From NCBI GenBank assembly GCA_012103255.1, contig WLXD01000002.1, positions 434,001 through 498,000 on the forward strand: a stretch of DNA of 64,000 nucleotides, read 5' to 3'. The stretch's first letter is position 1; each line of letters opens with the position of its first letter. The DNA is from Acidobacteriota bacterium. Lineage in GTDB: Bacteria > Acidobacteriota > UBA890 > WLXD01. The notes below the pieces were generated by a model that saw nothing but the letters and a program-made list of their open reading frames with translations, was not told the DNA's origin and searched no databases. Below are positions 1 to 10,081 of this stretch, one piece after another. The position numbers and the translations under genes are program-made.

Positions 1-16
1 GAGCATACCGCGCTGG

Positions 17-2735
17 CTATTCGGCGCGCATCGCCTTCACCGGATCAACCCGGACGGCCCGCCGGGCGGGCACCAGCGAAGCGCCCGCCGCCATGACAAG
101 CAGCACGGCAACAAGCGCCCCCAGCGTCGCCGCGTCCCAGGGACGCACCTCGTAAAGGATCTGCTCCAGCCGCGGCTGAAGCCACGCCGCCAGCACGAGC
201 CCGATCAGGGTCCCGGTCCCAACTTGAGCCAACGCCTGCCGCACCACCAGACCAGCCACCGAGCTGGCGTCCGCCCCGAGTGCGATGCGGGTACCAATCT
301 CAGCGCGGCGCCGCCCGACGGTCTGCGCCAGGACGCCGTAGAGCCCGACGCCAGCGAGCAGAATCGCAACGCCCCCGAGCAGCAGATAGAAGCTGCCGTG
401 CACGCGAAACCGCTGAGCACCGCGCCCTGCCAGAGATTCGACGGATTCGAACATGGAAACGGGCGCGCGATCATCGAGGCCCGCCACGATCCGGCGCAGA
501 GCACGCTCGACCTCGGCAGAGGAGCCGCGTGAGCGCAGGATCACGCGGTTGAACGACAGCGACAACGACGCCCCGTTGACGGTCGACTGTCGTAGCGGCA
601 CGTAGATCCCCTCCGGCTCTCGACCTCCAACCCCGTTCATTCGGAGATCTGGCACCACGCCCACGACGCGTAGCCAGGGACTGCTGTCGCCTGGTCGCCC
701 GAGCCGGAGCCGCTGGTTCAGCGCGCCGCTCGGGAAATACCGTGCGGCGAACGGCGCGTTGACCACAGCAACCAGATCCTGGTCCCGTTGACCAAAGATG
801 CGACCCGACAGCGCCGCAGCGCCCAGCACGTCGAAGTAGTTGTCCGCGACTGTTGCGTAACGCGCTGTGGGTATGTCGGCATCCGCGTCGGTCTCGACGA
901 GCGTGAATCGGGTGCGATGCGACCCGCTGACCGGCAGTGCGCTCCCGAGCGTGTGCGCCGCAACGTCGGGACTCGCATCGAGTGCGGTCGACAGCGCATC
1001 CCATAGCCCCAACCGCGACTCGAGATCGTCGTAGCGATGCTGGGTAGGCACGACACCGCCGGATCCGTCGAAGATCGTCGTGGTGGGCAGACTCACACGC
1101 GCCGCCTGAAGGCCGGCGAAGTCGAGCGACTGCGCCACTCCATCGAGATTGCTGTAGCTACGGACCACGAGTCCGGCGCTGATGACCAGCGCGGTGCACA
1201 AGGCCATCTCGCCGACGACTACCCAGTTGGCCCAGCGCCGCGAGGCTGGACTGCTCGCGGCTCCGCGTTGACTCCTGAGCACGCCGTGGAGATCCGCACG
1301 CCGGAGGTGCCAGAGGGGGGCGAGACCCGCGAGCAGAGCTGACACCAGGGTCACGGCGCCGCAGAACAGGACGACGGTCGAGTCGACCTGGAACGCCCAC
1401 CACGATGGCGCGTCCGGCCCATGCGGCAGCTGGAAGATGGTCGTCCCCGCCCAGAAGCGAGCGATGAGGCGCAAACCCAGTGCTGCCAACGCTAGCCCAG
1501 CGATCCCGCCCGCAGCGGTCAGCAGCACGGTTTCCACGAGGAGCTGCCGAGCGATGCGGATGCGCCCGGCTCCGAGCGCTACGCGAACGGCCAACTCCGC
1601 ACCGCGCGAGCTCGCCCTGGCAACCAACAGACTGGTGATGTTGAGACAGGACAGCGCGAGCACCATCACGGCGGCCAACAACATCGCCCAGACCCGGGCG
1701 GTGAACTCCTCGCCCACATACTCCTCGACGAAACTCCCAAGGCGCGGTTCAACTCCCTCATTGGTCTCCGGGAACTCTGCGGCCAGCGACGCTCCCACGG
1801 CCCCGATATCGGCCCGAGCCTGCTGAATCGACACGCCCGACCGGAGACGTCCGAAGGCATCCAGCCGCCCTCCGCCACGCTCGTGTTCGGCCAGGTCCAC
1901 ACGCAGAGGACGCCATAGCTGTTCGACCAATGGAAAACCGAACTCTGGCGGCATGATGCCGACCACCGTGGTTGGGAGCCCGTTGATCTGAACCTCCGAA
2001 CCAACGATCGCCGGATCGCTGCCAAACTCAGCCTGCCAGAGGCGATGCCCGAGGAGAACAACTTCCACGGCCCCGGCGAGCGCCTCATCAGCAACGAACG
2101 TACGCCCGTGCAGGGCTTCGACACCCAGAAGATCAAATGCCTGCGGTGTAATCGCCACGCCCCAGTGCTCGCGCGGGAATCCATCGGCGCTCTCGAGCAG
2201 AAAGAGCGCTTCGACATATGCCGCCAGATCGACGAACGTCGTCTGCCCCTCGCGCCATGCCACGAAGTCATGGGGGGGTAACGGCAAGTGAGTCGAACCC
2301 TTCGGCGCGGTTCGCGCGTTCGAAGTGAACCAGCTGTTCGGCGTGATCAAACGGGAGCCCGCGAAGAACCGTGCCGTACACCACGGCGAAGGCGACCGTG
2401 CTCAGGCCTGTGCCGAGCGCGAGCGCAACGGTTGCCACTCCGGTGGTGACCTTGTCTCGGTAGAGCAGTTTGAGCCCGAAACGGACGTCTTCACGCCAAC
2501 CCCCTCGGCCGCTCCCCTGTGCGCCGCGGCGTTCACGCCACACCGCGCTCCAGGTGTCTTCGATCAGGAGCCCAAGCAACCGAAGTCGATTGCAGCCTCG
2601 ATAGCGCGGGTCAGCCAGACGATCGCGCAACGACTCGATCATCGCGTCGCCGTTGCGGCGTCTGAATGAACGCGGGTAGAGATACAGAACCAGCCGGTAG
2701 GCCGACTCGACGATCCCGCCATCGCGCCCGTTCAC
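17..2735 (-). CDS. ADOP-type duplicated permease, frameshifted
   Basis: Inner-membrane MacB/FtsX-like permease of the acidobacterial duplicated orphan class. An N-terminal cytoplasmic prefix (LYPRSFRRRNGDAM) precedes the first membrane helix (TGVATVALALGTGLSTVAF); two periplasmic domains alternate with two FtsX membrane blocks, the first near residue 350 of the restored protein. It ends in the family signature PARRAVRVDPVKAMRAE. The reading frame breaks at the G7 run 2272-2278 (C7 on the coding strand): the upstream frame ends ...AVTPP-stop and the downstream frame resumes HDFVAWREG. Removing one C restores about 905 residues. It starts with GTG overlapping the stop of the upstream PadR by 4 bp, so the two are probably translationally coupled. 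Substrate unknown; no ATPase gene lies nearby. A sequencing error or a pseudogene are both possible. Confidence 0.88.
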
Positions 2736-3052
2736 TGCAGCAGGGCCTTGGCCCGCAGCATCTCAACATCGGCCGCCATACGTTCGGCCTCACGACGCAA
2801 CAGGCTCTCACCGGCCATCGTGAGGCGGTAGACGCGGCGTCGCCCCTGGCCGTCCGCGGTGTCCTCGCGAATGAGCTCCAGTTCCACGAGCCGCGCCAGC
2901 GTGCCGTACAGCGTTCCGGGGCCCATGCGCACGCGGTTCTCTGTCCGCGCCTCAACGGCCTGGGCAATGGCGTATCCATGGCCGGGGCCGTCTGCCAATG
3001 TCAGCAGGGTGTGGAACACGGCGGGCGTTAGCGGCAAGAGATCTTCCGACAC
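2732..3052 (-). CDS. PadR-family transcriptional regulator
   Basis: 106-residue winged-helix repressor of the PadR type. Visible family marks are HGYAIAQAVE in the first helix region, GTLYGTLARLVELELI in the recognition helix, the RRRVYRLTMAG wing and a C-terminal dimerisation helix. The GTG start at 3052 has an AGGAG ribosome site about 7 bases upstream. Its stop overlaps the start of the following ADOP (GTGA), so it is expected to regulate that operon and itself. The upstream region 3074-3127 is full of CGTT/AACG dyads, the likely operator. Small PadR proteins paired with ADOPs recur through this window. The inducing ligand is unknown. Confidence 0.93.
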   Translation of the reverse strand: MSEDLLPLTPAVFHTLLTLADGPGHGYAIAQAVEARTENRVRMGPGTLYGTLARLVELELIREDTADGQGRRRVYRLTMAGESLLRREAERMAADVEMLRAKALLQ

Positions 3053-3073
3053 CTCGGACTCCTGGACTCGTTT

Positions 3074-3127
3074 ATAACGTCAATCGTTGCAACGACAACC
3101 GTTACAACGGTTATCGTTATATACGTT
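3074..3127. promoter_or_regulatory. Divergent promoter with CGTT/AACG dyads (PadR operator candidate)
   Basis: Between the divergent PadR (minus) and XRE-ADOP (plus) genes lies an AT-richer stretch with a perfect 10-bp palindrome CGTTGCAACG (3085-3094) and a second dyad CCGTT-AC-AACGG (3099-3110), flanked by further CGTT half-sites. TATA-like hexamers lie at both ends. Several half-sites in about 50 bp suggest cooperative binding by the PadR at 2732-3052, and possibly by the XRE domain of the gene starting at 3275. Binding is inferred from symmetry only. Confidence 0.55.
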
Positions 3128-3274
3128 GCACACCCTCCATCACAAGGCCATGCAGGCTGGAATCCTTGGCTGCGAGGGTGTGAACGGTTAGCGTGAACAC
3201 TTCTCGCGTGGTGGCCATAGCCAGGTCGTCGCAGGTGCGCCACTCTGGATCTCGACGTCCACAACCTGATTGCA

Positions 3275-5920
3275 ATGCGGTATCGACTTCGAGCCGACAG
3301 ACTTCAACGCGAACTTGCCAGGCGCAGGATCAGCCAGAATCGCTGGGCGCAGATCCTGGGATTGAGCAAGTCGCACCTGTCCATGTTGGTCAATGGTCAG
3401 CGTCCGTATCCCGAGGAGACGACGCGCCGCAAGTTGCAAGAGGGACTGGGCGTCCGGCTCGAAGATCTCTTCGAACTCGAACCCGACGCGCACTCCCCGC
3501 CCGAGAACAACCTCATGGAATCGCTACTCCAGGATCTCCGACACGCCTGGCGCGCTCTGCGAGCGCGGCCTGCCTTCGTTGCCATCATCGTGGTCACGCT
3601 TGCCCTTGGTGTCGGCGCCACGACGGCGATGTACAGCGTCATCGACGCCACTGTTCTGCGGCCGCTGCCGTTCGATGAACCCGAGGGCATCGTGCGCCTG
3701 TTCGGCGTGAGCCCGCAGTACGGCGTCACCCGAGGACAACTGTCGCTGCCGAACACACTCGACTGGCGCGAGCGCACTCGAGTGTTCGAGTCGATCGCGC
3801 TATACCGAGGTCGAACGTTCAACGTTTCCGGAACAGGCGAACCGGAGCGCACTCTTTCGTTGCTGATTTCCGACCAATATCTGGAGCTACTGGGGATCGC
3901 TCCACAGCTGGGGCGCGGATTCTCTCTGGACGAACATCGCTCCGACGGTCCTGACGTGGCCATGATCAGCGACACGATGTGGCGCACGCGCTTCGATAGC
4001 GCGCCCGGGGTTCTCGGCCGGACCGTGCGCGTCGACACGACGGAACACGTGATCGTCGGGGTTCTGCCGCCCTCCTTTGATGACACGCGACTCACGCTTG
4101 GCTGGGATGTCGCTCCTCAACTCGTGCTCCCGCTCGGGCTCGATAGCGAGGAACGCAGTGCATTCTTCCTGCTGGGCATCGGTCGGCTGGCTGAGGGAGG
4201 CTCGCTCGCAGAGGCGACCGCGGAGGCTGATGAATTCGGGGAATGGCTGCGCACTACGTACCCGGAAGAGACGAGCAGCCACTACCTCGCGGCGGTGCCG
4301 CTCCACGAAGTCGTAGCAGGGGGTCTCGAAACGCGACTGACTCTCTTTCTTGGCGCGGCAGCCCTTGTCCTCCTCGTCGGGTGCATCAACGTGGCGAACC
4401 TCATGCTGGCCTATGCCACGTCGCGCCGCCGCGAAGTTGCGGTCCGCAAGGCCCTCGGCGCAAGCAAGGCACGCCTGATCCGCCTCACACTCGTGGAAAG
4501 CTTGCTTCTGTCCGCAATGGGCGGGCTAGGTGGAGCTGTCCTGGCCGCGTTCGCTCTGGCGGCCGCGGCACCAATGCTGCCGAACTACCTGCCCCGCCAC
4601 GACCTGGTCGGACTCGACGGTCGAGTCCTGGTTTTCGCGTTCGCAGTCAGTGCCGCGACCGCGGTGATCTTCGGACTTCTACCCGGGCTTGGCATGGCAC
4701 GTACCAGCGCACGCGATGAACTCGTAGCTGGCGTCGTCGGACACGCGGGGAAACAGCGCATGCACCTGCTCCGCGGTCTCGCGGTAGCGCAGATCGCCAT
4801 GGCTGGCCTGCTGGCGATTGGCTCGGGGCTCGTCGTGAAGAGCTATTCGAGTCTGGTGAGCGTCGACCCAGGCTTCCAGGCCGAAGGCCTGCTGACCTTC
4901 TACACGATCCCGCGCTACAGCTTTGGTACGAGGGATGAGGGGCATGATTTCGTTGCTGCCCTCGAACAACGGCTCGCCGCACTGCCTGGAGTGAGCTCCG
5001 CCGGCGAAATCAACTTCCTGCCATTCTCGGACAACGAAGCCGGGCAAGGGATCGACATCGAAGGTCGCGACAATCCGGAAGGCGTCGTCGACATCGTGCA
5101 GTATCGGGCGGCGTCAGCCGGGTTCTTCGGCACGCTGGGCGCAGAGCTGGTCGCGGGTCGCGACTTCAACAACGCCGATATGTCCAACACCGAGGTGGTG
5201 ATCGTCGACCAGACGATGGCCGATCGATTCTGGCCCGCCGGTGACGCAGTCGGGCAGCGATTCAGAGCCGGCGGCGAAACGCTCTATCGAGTGATCGGCG
5301 TTGTCGAGGACACCAAGTGGCATGGCTACGACGACGAGGCCCTGCCCCACATGTTCGTTCCGTATCGTGAGGATCCTTGGAGCAGCACACGCGGATTCGT
5401 CCTTCGTGCCGCCGGCGATCCGACGCAGCTCGCGGCAGCCGTGCGTGCCGCGGTGCAGGAGCTCAGCCCGAATCAGTCGATCTACGACCTGCAGACCATG
5501 CAGCAACGCATGACCACCTCAGCCGCAGGCACGAGATTCTCGCTAACGATGCTGGTGGCCTTCGGCGCCACCGCGCTCCTGCTGGCGGTCGTCGGCACCT
5601 ACGGCGTATTTGCCTATTCGATCGGCCAACGACGGGCCGAGATCGGCATTCGTCTCGCCCTCGGCGCAGAAGCCGGCCGCGTGCAACGTAGCGTGCTGAC
5701 GCAGAGCCTAGGCGTGGCCGCAGTGGGGGTCATCATCGCGATCATCGGCTCGCGCTTCTTCACGGGAACGGTCTCCAACATGCTCTTCGAGGTCGGGCCC
5801 AACGACATCGGAGTCATCGCAACGGCCGGCCTTGTGATGTTGGCAGCCGGCCTCGTCGCAGCCTGGCTCCCCGCCCGACGCGCCGCCCAGGTCGACCCGG
5901 CCCGCGCCCTCCGAACTTAG
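3275..5920 (+). CDS. ADOP-type permease with N-terminal XRE/Cro helix-turn-helix
   Basis: 881-residue fusion. Residues about 10-66 form a Cro/CI-type HTH (RRISQNRWAQILGLSKSHLS, then MLVNGQRPYP), with the expected helix 2-turn-helix 3 pattern. The ADOP core then starts at MESLLQDLRHAWRALRARP: first membrane helix near residues 102-125, first FtsX block from about 350 (RREVAVRKALGASKARLI), second from about 755 (RRAEIGIRLALGAEAGRVQR), ending PARRAAQVDPARALRT. The HTH sits where the other ADOPs here have their LYPR-type prefix, and no separate PadR precedes it. The gene is intact and divergent from a PadR/ADOP pair. The ribosome site at the ATG is weak. It may be a membrane-tethered regulator or an autoregulated permease; that role is inference. 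Confidence 0.9.
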   Translation: MRYRLRADRLQRELARRRISQNRWAQILGLSKSHLSMLVNGQRPYPEETTRRKLQEGLGVRLEDLFELEPDAHSPPENNLMESLLQDLRHAWRALRARPAFVAIIVVTLALGVGATTAMYSVIDATVLRPLPFDEPEGIVRLFGVSPQYGVTRGQLSLPNTLDWRERTRVFESIALYRGRTFNVSGTGEPERTLSLLISDQYLELLGIAPQLGRGFSLDEHRSDGPDVAMISDTMWRTRFDSAPGVLGRTVRVDTTEHVIVGVLPPSFDDTRLTLGWDVAPQLVLPLGLDSEERSAFFLLGIGRLAEGGSLAEATAEADEFGEWLRTTYPEETSSHYLAAVPLHEVVAGGLETRLTLFLGAAALVLLVGCINVANLMLAYATSRRREVAVRKALGASKARLIRLTLVESLLLSAMGGLGGAVLAAFALAAAAPMLPNYLPRHDLVGLDGRVLVFAFAVSAATAVIFGLLPGLGMARTSARDELVAGVVGHAGKQRMHLLRGLAVAQIAMAGLLAIGSGLVVKSYSSLVSVDPGFQAEGLLTFYTIPRYSFGTRDEGHDFVAALEQRLAALPGVSSAGEINFLPFSDNEAGQGIDIEGRDNPEGVVDIVQYRAASAGFFGTLGAELVAGRDFNNADMSNTEVVIVDQTMADRFWPAGDAVGQRFRAGGETLYRVIGVVEDTKWHGYDDEALPHMFVPYREDPWSSTRGFVLRAAGDPTQLAAAVRAAVQELSPNQSIYDLQTMQQRMTTSAAGTRFSLTMLVAFGATALLLAVVGTYGVFAYSIGQRRAEIGIRLALGAEAGRVQRSVLTQSLGVAAVGVIIAIIGSRFFTGTVSNMLFEVGPNDIGVIATAGLVMLAAGLVAAWLPARRAAQVDPARALRT

Positions 5921-5988
5921 AGCGTCGGCAAACGACACGCCGAAGGGTTCTAGACTTCGAGGCAGATACTCGAAGATTGGAGTTCGCG

Positions 5989-7206
5989 ATGCGCAAACCA
6001 CTCGCCGGATGCGTCTTGCTGGCGTCGGCATGCTCCGGGAGTGCGGTGTTGCCGCGCGAGCCGACCATCGAACTGATCGACGGAGTGCGCACGGTAACGA
6101 ATCACGAGCCTGCTTGGCCCGCGGGCAAGGAGTGGCGTATCTCGCATACGCCACTCCTCGAGATCGGTGTTGATGAAGGTGCGGCGGGCGAGATGCTCAC
6201 CAGGCCGCGTGGCGTGGCCGCATTGCCGAGCAGCGAAACCCTCGTCGCCGACGGTTCCAAGCAACTGCGCGTTTTCGACGACCGGGGCAGGTTCATTCGC
6301 GCGTTCGGGCGGCCAGGCGACGGGCCGTGCGAGTTCAACGAGATCGGAGTCCCCTACGTCGCCGACGACGGTTCGGTCGCCGTGCCTGACTGGCGCACAC
6401 GCAAGGTTGCCGTATTCGATTCTGCTGGTGACTGCCTCGTAGAACATTCGCTCCAGCACGCCGGCGAAGGCATGACCGATCTTGCCGGACGGCTCGGCGG
6501 AGGAGATCTCGTCCTTACAAACGCGCAGTGGGCTTGGGGCACGCCGAGGGCCGAAATTTCCTGGGTGGAGGCGGACATCCTGAGCATCGCGCCCGGGAGT
6601 CCCGACGTCACCCACCTGAGCCGCGTGCGGCAGTTGGAGTGGAATGGGGCCTTCGAAAACCTGAAAGGCGCTTCGTTCGGCTCTGCGGTAGCTCGGGGCG
6701 CGAATGTGTACTTCACGGACGGCGAGGACTACACGATCACGCGCTACGACACGACGGGTCGGCTGGAGGTACGTATGCGGCTCGTCATCCAGCCCGAGCC
6801 GATAACGGACGATGACATCGCGACCTACAGGCGAGCCGCACTCAGCTGGCACGAACGCCGTCGATCTCCGCGGCCGCCAGTAGAGATCGTCGACTCGTGG
6901 CACTACGCGAGCTCCTACCCCGCCTACCGGACCATATTGATCGACGAACTGGGCCACGTCTGGGCAGCGCGCCAGGGTGGATTCGACGAGTGGATCTGGC
7001 ACTTTCGCGATGAACTTCCCGATCTCGAACTCGCCGCGAGCAACACGTGGGACATCTATGCTCCGGACGGTGTTTGGCTCGGGAGCCTCCTTTTGTCATA
7101 CGACAGATCTCCTCGGCTAGTGCGCGGCAACCGCGTCTACTTCATTGGTGAATCGGAGGCTGGCGAGGCGCGGATTTTCGTGCACGAACTCTCCCGGCCG
7201 TCGTAA
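5989..7206 (+). CDS. Six-bladed beta-propeller (NHL-like) probable lipoprotein
   Basis: About 405 residues from the ATG at 5989 (MRKPLAGCVLL); a TTG 12 bases upstream is also in frame. A short hydrophobic leader ends in ASAC, a weak lipobox, so outer-membrane or periplasmic location is likely. The body shows propeller-type repeats (RPRGVAALPSSETLVADGS, QLRVFDDRGRFIRAFGRPGDGPCEF, VAVPDWRTRKVAVFDSAG) typical of the six-bladed propeller proteins of Bacteroidota and Acidobacteriota. No catalytic motif is seen. It follows the XRE-ADOP by 68 bp on the same strand and precedes the TPR-thioredoxin gene, so the three may share a transcript. Function unknown. Confidence 0.75.
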   Translation: MRKPLAGCVLLASACSGSAVLPREPTIELIDGVRTVTNHEPAWPAGKEWRISHTPLLEIGVDEGAAGEMLTRPRGVAALPSSETLVADGSKQLRVFDDRGRFIRAFGRPGDGPCEFNEIGVPYVADDGSVAVPDWRTRKVAVFDSAGDCLVEHSLQHAGEGMTDLAGRLGGGDLVLTNAQWAWGTPRAEISWVEADILSIAPGSPDVTHLSRVRQLEWNGAFENLKGASFGSAVARGANVYFTDGEDYTITRYDTTGRLEVRMRLVIQPEPITDDDIATYRRAALSWHERRRSPRPPVEIVDSWHYASSYPAYRTILIDELGHVWAARQGGFDEWIWHFRDELPDLELAASNTWDIYAPDGVWLGSLLLSYDRSPRLVRGNRVYFIGESEAGEARIFVHELSRPS

Positions 7207-7289
7207 ACCTCGACACTCCACGGTTCTAACAGTCATATCGCCGGACGGATACCGCGCGACTCCTGACATCCCCGCTGGAGAGTCCGATC

Positions 7290-9453
7290 GTGTACCGACG
7301 TGCTGCCGCTGCAGTCCTTGCCTTGAGTCTTCTGGCCCCAGGAACCGTTGCAGCGCAGAACAGCGCGCAGGAGGCGGCCGACGAGGTGCGAACTCTCGTT
7401 CGCGCTCTCGATCCGCATACCGCCTATCGGATTGGAGAGAAGTCGCTCCACCAGTTCCCCGATTCCGCCCAGTTGAGGGCCTGGTGGATCACGGCAGGCG
7501 CACGGGCGGGCCGCGAGGCGGAAAGCCTCAAAGCGGCCCGCGCGTTCGTCGACTCCTTCCCGGAACAAGGGTGGGCGTGGTTCGCGCTCGCCGCGACGGA
7601 ACTCGAAGCTCTTGACCTACGCTCGGGCGCGGTCAACAGCTCCGCTCGCGCCATGGACGCGCTCGGCACGCACCCGGACGTCGTCCGTTTGCACTCCCGT
7701 GCCATGCTCTTCAGCGGGCGTCCCGACGAGGCGATCACTATCATCGAGAAGGCAGCGGCCGAGAGCGGGCCTGTTCCTGGGCTACTTCAGATCCAGGCAA
7801 GCGCTGAATTCGCGATCTCAAGGAACGATCCCTCGTACCTCGAGCGCGCGATCGCAACCGCGCGATCCGCGATAGATCTCGGGCGTGACGAAGTCGATGT
7901 GATCGTCGGCGCCGCAGAGATGCTTCAACGGGCCGGAGAACCGACGGTGGCTGTGGAGCTATTCGCCCGTGCCGAACGCCTCGCGCCCCGGTCGATTTCA
8001 GTCCGCCAAGCCGTTTGGAGTGGCAACCGCCGACGTGACGATCTCACCGCGGACCAGAAACTGGCCGTCATTCTCGAGGACGCGGAACAGCTGATTGCGA
8101 TGCATGAACGAGCCCCGGCCGCGCTGTACAGCGCCTGGCGGGAGCTCGATGGGACCGCGGCCTCGGACCATGTCGAACCGTTTGCGGAAGAGATTCTCAG
8201 CGAATATCCGGACTCCCGCGAAGCCGAGGGTGTCCTTGTTGGGAGATATCGCGCGCTCGGACGGCAGCTTCGCAGCGCAGGCCTGTCCCCGGACCAGCCG
8301 ATATCGGACACCCACCTTGAGACTCTGCGCCGCTATCGAGAGGCTCTCAACGCCTTCCTGAGTCGTCCAAGCTTCCACCGACCCGTGTTCATCGGCGATG
8401 CGTATCAGAACCTCTTTCAGGTTTCAGAGCTGGGAATACCTCCGTCGGATAAGGAACTACTCAGATGTTGTGGACGGGATGGTGGAGCACGAGCTGATGA
8501 ATCCTCACATCACGTTTCCCGCAGCCGCGATCGCGCTCGCTGAGCGGACCCGCTTCTATGACCGCGCGGAGGCGATTGCGCGCGAGGGCCTTGAATCAGT
8601 GGACGCGTACCTTGAACGGTGGCGCGGGTTGTACCCGACTCAGGCCGAGCGCGACCGCTCAGCAGACTTTCTCAGAGCGCTGATGCGCGACGCGCTGGGG
8701 TGGGTCTTCTTCCAATCGGATCGGATTGAAGAAGCCGAAGCGGAACTCCTTGCCTCCTACGAGTTGAACCCTGCCTCGTGGCTGAATCTCCACCATCTCG
8801 GGGAACTCTACGAGTACAACGGCGACCGGCCTTCGGCGGAGCGTTTCTACGTACAAGGCATGAACGTCGACACACTCGCTGCGAACCCGAACCAGGCGGC
8901 CCTGGAGCGACTCTACGAGCGCGACCGCGGCTCGCTGCAAGGGTTCGATCAGTATCTGGAAACCATCGCCGCCGCGGACGCCGAGTCGCGCCACGAAGAA
9001 ATACTAGGCTCGAAGCTCGAGGAGTTGCGCGCCGCCCCATCCTTTGAGTTGGCCACACTCAAAGGCGGGACGATCGATCTCGACAATCTGCGAGGTCGCA
9101 TAGTCGTCATCAACTACTGGGGTCTCTGGTGCTACTGGTGTCTTGCGGAGATGGAAGATGTCGAAGCGCTACATCGACGCTACGCGGATGACCCCGACGT
9201 CGTGATTCTTACGATCAACAACGACTCGGACATTGAAGAGGTCATCGAGTGGATGACAGGCAGAGAGTTCACGTTCCCAGTGCTACGTGACGACGGATAC
9301 GTGGGCGGTGCCGGAATCAACGCGTTTCCGACGACATGGTTCCTCGACACCGAGGGCAGAATCGTTTTCGAGAAGACCGGTTGGAGCCAGGAAGTCGCAC
9401 AAGAGTTCTCCTGGCGCGTCGAAGCGATTCGCGAAGGGTCGCCGCCACAGTAG
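7290..9453 (+). CDS. Secreted TPR protein with C-terminal thioredoxin-like (TlpA-type) domain, frameshifted
   Basis: Two overlapping frames read as one protein of about 720 residues once a surplus base near AAGG 8451-8454 is removed: the first frame (7290-8543) loses sense after IPPSDKE and the second takes up at NYSDVVDGMVEHEL. It starts with GTG after a GGAGAG site and has a signal peptide (AAAAVLALSLLAPGTVAAQ). The middle is helical repeats of TPR character (FVDSFPEQGWAWFALAATEL, LNLHHLGELYEYNGDRPSAE). The last 140 residues form a TlpA/AhpC-like thioredoxin fold with the active-site pair in WGLWCYWC near residue 614 and the cis-Pro segment INAFPTTWFLD. A periplasmic thiol-disulfide role is likely. 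Whether the break is an error or a pseudogene is open. Confidence 0.8.
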
Positions 9454-9537
9454 AGCCGCAGGTCCGTCGTCGGCGATTGCCCCGGCGTCCAGACCGCGGG
9501 ACACCACTCGCCAAACGACCCAAATCACGTCTGGCTT

Positions 9538-9583
9538 GTTTTTCTCACACATGAGATTTAATATTCTCCGAGACGAGAAAAAC
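9538..9583. promoter_or_regulatory. Nested dyad upstream of PadR (operator candidate)
   Basis: Perfect 9-bp inverted repeat GTTTTTCTC (9538-9546) / GAGAAAAAC (9575-9583) encloses a smaller dyad CTCA-CACA-TGAG and an AT-rich ATTTAATATT core. It lies just before the GGAGG ribosome site of the PadR at 9600, the usual position of a PadR autoregulatory site. Assignment rests on symmetry and position. Confidence 0.45.
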
Positions 9584-9599
9584 CTTCCGGAGGTTTCCT

Positions 9600-9902
9600 T
9601 TGAACGAAACGATGTATCGGGTGTTGCTGGCGCTGCGATCGAGCGACCAGCAGGCATCCGACATCCTCGACGGGCTGCGTGACGCCGGTGGCGAGGTTCC
9701 CTCGCTTGCGGCGTTCTACCGCAGCCTGAAGAGCGGCCTCGATGAGGGCTGGCTCGAGATCAGCGGCAATGACGCCAGTGGTCCGGGTCGACCCCGTCAG
9801 ATCTATCGACTGACATCCTTTGGCGGCCGCGCCGTCGACAAGGAAGCCCGCCGACTGCAGGCGCTAGCTTCCCTGGCGCTGAGCGGCACGGCCGGGAACT
9901 GA
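9600..9902 (+). CDS. PadR-like winged-helix regulator
   Basis: 100 residues from a TTG start with GGAGG at 9589-9593. It has the PadR wing and recognition helix (SLAAFYRSLKSGLDEGWLEI, GRPRQIYRLTSFGGRAVDKE) but the first helix lacks the usual HGYAI motif (LRSSDQQASDILDGLRDAGG), so it is a divergent member. The C-terminal helix is short. It is followed after 14 bp by the split ADOP at 9917/10082, which it presumably controls. Confidence 0.85.
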   Translation: MNETMYRVLLALRSSDQQASDILDGLRDAGGEVPSLAAFYRSLKSGLDEGWLEISGNDASGPGRPRQIYRLTSFGGRAVDKEARRLQALASLALSGTAGN

Positions 9903-9916
9903 CCGGAGCACGGAAC

Positions 9917-10078
9917 ATGTCGGGCAGGATGGCGTGGCTGGAGCGCGCTCTGCGTTTCGCCTGCATGCTCTATCCGCGTAAGTTCCGCACTCTGCTCGCC
10001 GCAGATATGGCGACGCTGTATGTGCGGGAAACGCAACGAATCGCCGCCAACGCCGGCGCGGGACATGCCTACGTCTAA
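9917..10078 (+). CDS. ADOP N-terminal prefix fragment (53 aa)
   Basis: Short frame reading MSGRMAWLERALRFACMLYP then RKFRTLLAADMATLYVRETQ, the cytoplasmic LYPR-type prefix that begins most ADOPs here. An in-frame TAA at 10076-10078 separates it from the permease body, which continues in the same frame from the GTG at 10082. Either one substitution has broken an originally continuous gene, or the prefix is made as a separate 53-residue peptide with re-initiation 3 bases after the stop. Both pieces are kept intact apart from the stop, which suggests the change is recent or tolerated. Confidence 0.6.
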   Translation: MSGRMAWLERALRFACMLYPRKFRTLLAADMATLYVRETQRIAANAGAGHAYV

Positions 10079-10081
10079 GCG

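Noticed and set aside
5940-5962. CGAAG / CTTCG small hairpin after the XRE-ADOP gene as terminator
   Set aside because: Five-base stem with no T-run; not convincing.
5950-7002. Long antisense frame opposite the propeller lipoprotein
   Set aside because: No family motif; the sense frame has leader and repeats. GC-rich codon bias creates such shadows.
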